A stretch of 64,000 nucleotides of DNA from Acanthopleuribacter pedis (GTDB lineage: Bacteria; Acidobacteriota; Holophagae; Acanthopleuribacterales; Acanthopleuribacteraceae): positions 1 through 64,000 of the forward strand of contig NZ_JAFREP010000026.1 of the NCBI RefSeq assembly GCF_017377855.1, given 5' to 3'. The notes beneath the pieces are model-generated. The model was given only the letters and a program-made list of their open reading frames with translations. It searched no databases and was not told the DNA's origin. Positions within the stretch are counted from its first letter, which is position 1, and every line of letters begins with the position of its first letter. The position numbers and the translations under genes are program-made. Below, piece after piece: positions 63,693 to 64,000 of this stretch.

Positions 63693-64000
63693 ATCGCGAC
63701 ATCCATTGAAACCTTGATCGCGGCCTGGGCCGCGCGTGGGATTCGTCCGGTTTTGGTTGAGGGTAAGCTGCAAATTCGCGGCCCCAAGGACGCGTTAACC
63801 CCCGAACTCATCGCTGAAATGAAAGAACGCAAGCCCGATATTTTGGCTTTTCTGGCGGTGTTACAACCGCCCGTCGCCCAGGATGAACCGCCGCCCGCGC
63901 GGGATCCCGACGCACCCATCCCGCTGACGCGCGGTCAGAAAAGCCTGTGGTTCTTGGACCGTTTCGGCGATCGCGGCGGCGCCTACCATGTGCCGCTCGG
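63693..64000 (+). CDS. NRPS start: TubC docking domain and condensation domain (partial)
   Basis: The gene runs off the window end. The first 50 or so residues form a TubC-type N-terminal docking domain (IETLIAAWAARGIRPVLVEG, LTPELIAEMKERKPDILAFL). A Pro-rich linker follows, then the start of a condensation domain (IPLTRGQKSLWFLDRF and YHVPL). This is the entry point of an NRPS or hybrid subunit that would receive a chain from another subunit. The start is odd: no ATG, GTG or TTG lies where the domain should begin, but ATC at 63693 has AAGGAG seven bases upstream, and the docking domain then starts where the family does. The nearest upstream in-frame candidate is TTG 63648. Confidence 0.85.
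   Translation, partial: MATSIETLIAAWAARGIRPVLVEGKLQIRGPKDALTPELIAEMKERKPDILAFLAVLQPPVAQDEPPPARDPDAPIPLTRGQKSLWFLDRFGDRGGAYHVPL

Noticed and set aside
1-64000. tRNA or rRNA genes
   Set aside because: I looked in the gaps for T-loop sequences (GGTTCGAATCC-like) with a paired acceptor stem and for rRNA core motifs and found none.

Overview
The window reads as chromosomal DNA of a moderately GC-rich, Gram-negative, free-living bacterium. Two large TonB-dependent receptors with N-terminal carboxypeptidase-regulatory domains (one Oar-like), many secreted beta-propeller, glycosidase and phospholipase-like proteins, a GAF protein with an Acidobacteria-style C-terminal segment, amino-acid biosynthesis on the LysW carrier protein and an NRPS start together suggest an Acidobacteriota member, perhaps of the Acanthopleuribacter type. 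That placement is inferred from gene content only.

Layout. 1-0.8 kb: gene-free DNA full of GC-rich hairpins and a 32-bp tandem repeat. 0.8-4 kb: UbiA-like membrane protein, GAF protein, ttcA. 4.6-9.8 kb: TonB receptor followed by a secreted beta-helix-like protein. 9.9-12.1 kb: acetyltransferase, tsaB overlapping a threonine aldolase. 12.4-16.5 kb: beta-propeller protein, an RNA-repair pair (HD-Pnk-like end-healing enzyme plus RNA ligase) and a methyltransferase. 16.7-26 kb: surface polysaccharide functions (O-antigen ligase-like protein, a secreted protein with two GH26-like domains, three glycosyltransferases), broken by a 1.5-kb region with an inverted-repeat element and two LacI-type palindromes. 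26.5-39.4 kb: a DUF8198-like protein, PhoD-like phosphatase, Oar-type receptor, thioesterase, a large repeat-rich membrane protein, a DnaJ-related protein and a second beta-propeller protein. 39.4-45.6 kb: an ACT-domain gene divergent from a tight lysW-lysX-lysY-amidotransferase-lysZ-lysJ operon. 46.3-52.7 kb: DUF4377/IPTL-CTERM protein, PI-PLC/C-type-lectin protein, second DUF8198-like protein, diguanylate cyclase, metallophosphatase. 53.1-62.1 kb: YqiJ-like protein, flotillin and a giant DUF3686-type ATPase. 62.1-62.8 kb: inverted pair of hairpin repeats around a 69-bp tandem repeat. 63.7 kb to the end: start of an NRPS gene with a TubC-type docking domain.

The observation I rate highest is in the LysW operon. 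Carrier proteins of this family normally end in Glu, whose gamma-carboxyl receives the substrate. Here LysW ends in Gln (EDWGQ), and a class II glutamine-amidohydrolase-type protein with an N-terminal Cys nucleophile is embedded in the same operon, where no dedicated LysW hydrolase (LysK) is seen. This suggests either a Pup/Dop-like deamidation that matures the carrier, or an Ntn hydrolase that releases the product. Other notable items are the RNA-repair pair, the double GH26 protein, the flotillin/ATPase module, several dispersed hairpin repeat families and an apparent ATC start codon for the NRPS gene.
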